Notes under the pieces: model-generated
The model's database searches: none
Told to the model about the DNA's origin: nothing
The model's input: the letters and a program-made list of their open reading frames with translations, nothing else
In this document: positions 4,518 through 5,737 of the stretch, one piece after another
Numbering within the stretch: position 1 is the stretch's first letter
Layout: every line of letters starts with the position of its first letter
Position numbers and translations under genes: made by a program
DNA from: Candidatus Melainabacteria bacterium
GTDB lineage: Bacteria > Cyanobacteriota > Vampirovibrionia > Obscuribacterales > Obscuribacteraceae
Assembly: GCA_014380105.1 (NCBI GenBank)
Contig: JACMKL010000064.1
Location: 1 to 5,737, forward strand
Direction of reading: 5' to 3'
Length of the DNA stretch: 5,737 nucleotides

Positions 4518-5737
4518 CTACGAGACTACTTTGTCTTTCTTTGCTTCCCAGGTGGCATTTTTCGATGGTGCTACTGCTAAATGAGCGACCGCTGGCAGAT
4601 CGTGAATGGTTTTTTGTATCTGTCTGCGAGCACGAGTTTTCCAACCAAATTTGTCGATGATCTCAGGCAACGTGGATCCACTCCATTGCCAGTGGTGGAG
4701 CGCAATAATCGCCTGTTCCACCGATAGACTTTCGTCATCAATCATAGACTGACAACGCAAGGCGACGTGCAGAGTAGCTTCCGTCATTTGTCCGGTGGCA
4801 AGCAATACTTCATCGAATGGTTTGACCTTGCGGTCGTCTGTTTTGATGGCGCGTCGCAATGATTCATCGCTCAGCAAACCTGCCAGTTTGAGCAGGTCTA
4901 CCAGTCCGACAAGATTGGAAGTCTTAAATTGCGACTTGTTGATTTCGCTCATGCAATTGTTGACGTCCCAACCGTGCTGGCTGATCATCTTAAGCGCTTC
5001 AGCCGCTTCGTCTGCAGTCATTTGCTCAGAGCGAACCATTTCCTGAAGACCAAGAGCAGCATCTAAAATAGTTTCGTTTATAAACCCGGACTGCATAAGG
5101 GCCTGACCAATCAACATGTCGACTGATAATGCAAATTCCAATGCGGTGATCAGATCTGTTTCTGATACAACATCTGAATTAACGAGCAACTCGCCTAGTC
5201 TTATATTCGGACGCTCGGGCAATTCATAGCCGTGTGCAGCGATGGCTGTGTCGAGATGAAATCCCTCTTCCTGAGCCAGAGTGAGAATTGAAACTCCATC
5301 TACTTGCGTAATTTTTTCGTCGCGTATAAGCGATTGAACTGTTAGTGCTGCCTGCACGACTGCACTTGGTAGAAAGCCTTTCAAAACTAAAATGCGACCA
5401 AGTGGAAGACCCAGGTGAGTGCTTGTGTGTAGCGCATCTTCAACCTGTTTTCGCTGAATCAATTCTGCGCCGACCAGTAATTCTCCAAGTTTGTTTGTCG
5501 ATTCACAAACTTCTTCCAGGTAACCGAGACGTTGCAATGATTCTGTCAGAGAGGTTTGATGCGCAGCCGCTATGCCAACAGCTTTAACGGCAATTTCGAG
5601 TGAAAGTAACTTGTCGCGAACGAGCGATTGAGCCAGAATTGCCGCTTTGAGAGTGTCGTTTCTGATGATGTCGAGCATGACTAGAACACGACCGATTGGC
5701 AGTCCGCTTTTCCCGGACACCTGCATGGCATTGGCTA
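4518..5737 (-). CDS. Tandem-repeat protein with MshEN/GspE-N-like units (5' end beyond the right edge)
   Basis: The frame is open to the right edge. The first ATG in the window (5726) gives 402 residues but falls in the middle of a repeat unit, so the true start is probably outside. Numbering from that ATG, units lie at 1-77 (incomplete), 78-174, 175-270 and 271-365, with a period of about 97-98 residues. Each unit has a first half LGELLVxxxLIxxxxxxxAL (80-99, 177-196, diverged at 275-294) and a second half LPLGRILVxxGF (9-18, 107-118, 205-215, diverged at 303-313). The second half ends in AxLxxQ with Q33, Q131, Q228 and Q326, followed by hydrophobic residues and RD/E. This pattern resembles MshEN domains at the N-terminus of type II secretion and type IV pilus ATPases, some of which bind cyclic di-GMP. 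No ATPase domain, membrane segment or signal peptide is visible. Residues 366-402 are a basic, Ala-rich tail. It is probably co-transcribed with the pseudokinase gene 91 bases downstream. Confidence 0.85.
   Translation of the reverse strand, partial: ANAMQVSGKSGLPIGRVLVMLDIIRNDTLKAAILAQSLVRDKLLSLEIAVKAVGIAAAHQTSLTESLQRLGYLEEVCESTNKLGELLVGAELIQRKQVEDALHTSTHLGLPLGRILVLKGFLPSAVVQAALTVQSLIRDEKITQVDGVSILTLAQEEGFHLDTAIAAHGYELPERPNIRLGELLVNSDVVSETDLITALEFALSVDMLIGQALMQSGFINETILDAALGLQEMVRSEQMTADEAAEALKMISQHGWDVNNCMSEINKSQFKTSNLVGLVDLLKLAGLLSDESLRRAIKTDDRKVKPFDEVLLATGQMTEATLHVALRCQSMIDDESLSVEQAIIALHHWQWSGSTLPEIIDKFGWKTRARRQIQKTIHDLPAVAHLAVAPSKNATWEAKKDKVVS
4632..5737 (-). repeat. Four tandem protein-level repeat units of about 97-98 codons
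   Basis: Unit limits in bases are roughly 5737-5496 (partial), 5495-5205, 5204-4917 and 4916-4632. The repeat is clear in the protein but diverged in the DNA, so it reflects old duplication, not recent copying. The fourth unit has lost most of the LGELLV and LPLGR signatures but keeps the ALxxQ ending. Confidence 0.75.

Noticed and set aside
4435..4644. Minus-strand frame of 69 codons over the end of the repeat-protein gene
   Set aside because: It mostly overlaps the C-terminal tail of the repeat protein in another frame and has no recognisable pattern.

Overview
The window carries five protein-coding genes and no RNA gene, insertion sequence or CRISPR array that I can see. Base composition is middling (a little under half G+C by eye) and genes are tightly packed with short intergenic gaps. 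The gene content (an uncharacterised HerA/FtsK-type ATPase, a zinc-ribbon Ser/Thr kinase-like protein and a protein made of repeated MshEN-like units) points to an environmental bacterium with elaborate signalling. My best guess is a non-photosynthetic relative of Cyanobacteria (Vampirovibrionia/Obscuribacterales type). That is an impression from gene style; a phylum such as Acidobacteria or Planctomycetes cannot be excluded from the sequence alone.

Left part (1-915): two genes on the minus strand. One is the N-terminal 127 codons of a membrane-anchored or exported proline-rich protein that runs off the left edge. The other is a small 63-residue hypothetical protein with a very good ribosome binding site. 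A 191-base region then separates it from a divergent gene on the plus strand.

Centre (916-3420): one large plus-strand gene for an 834-residue HerA/FtsK-superfamily ATPase. It starts with TTG and has intact Walker A and Walker B motifs. Its C-terminal half consists of two predicted coiled coils around a glycine-rich hydrophobic segment. It matches a widespread but, to my knowledge, functionally undescribed family over its whole length.

Right part (3422-5737): two minus-strand genes, probably co-transcribed. The upstream gene, whose 5' end lies beyond the right edge, encodes at least four tandem units of about 97-98 residues that resemble the MshEN (GspE N-terminal) fold. The downstream gene encodes a zinc-ribbon plus kinase-fold protein whose catalytic loop is destroyed (HRD-type Asp replaced by Ala, and the Lys and Asn of the loop also lost), so it is a likely pseudokinase. 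It converges on the ATPase gene, with one base between the two stop codons.

The most interesting combination is the repeat protein plus pseudokinase pair, which could form a signal-sensing or scaffolding module. The ATPase may be functionally separate. No partner nuclease (such as NurA) or other effector is present to define a defence system.
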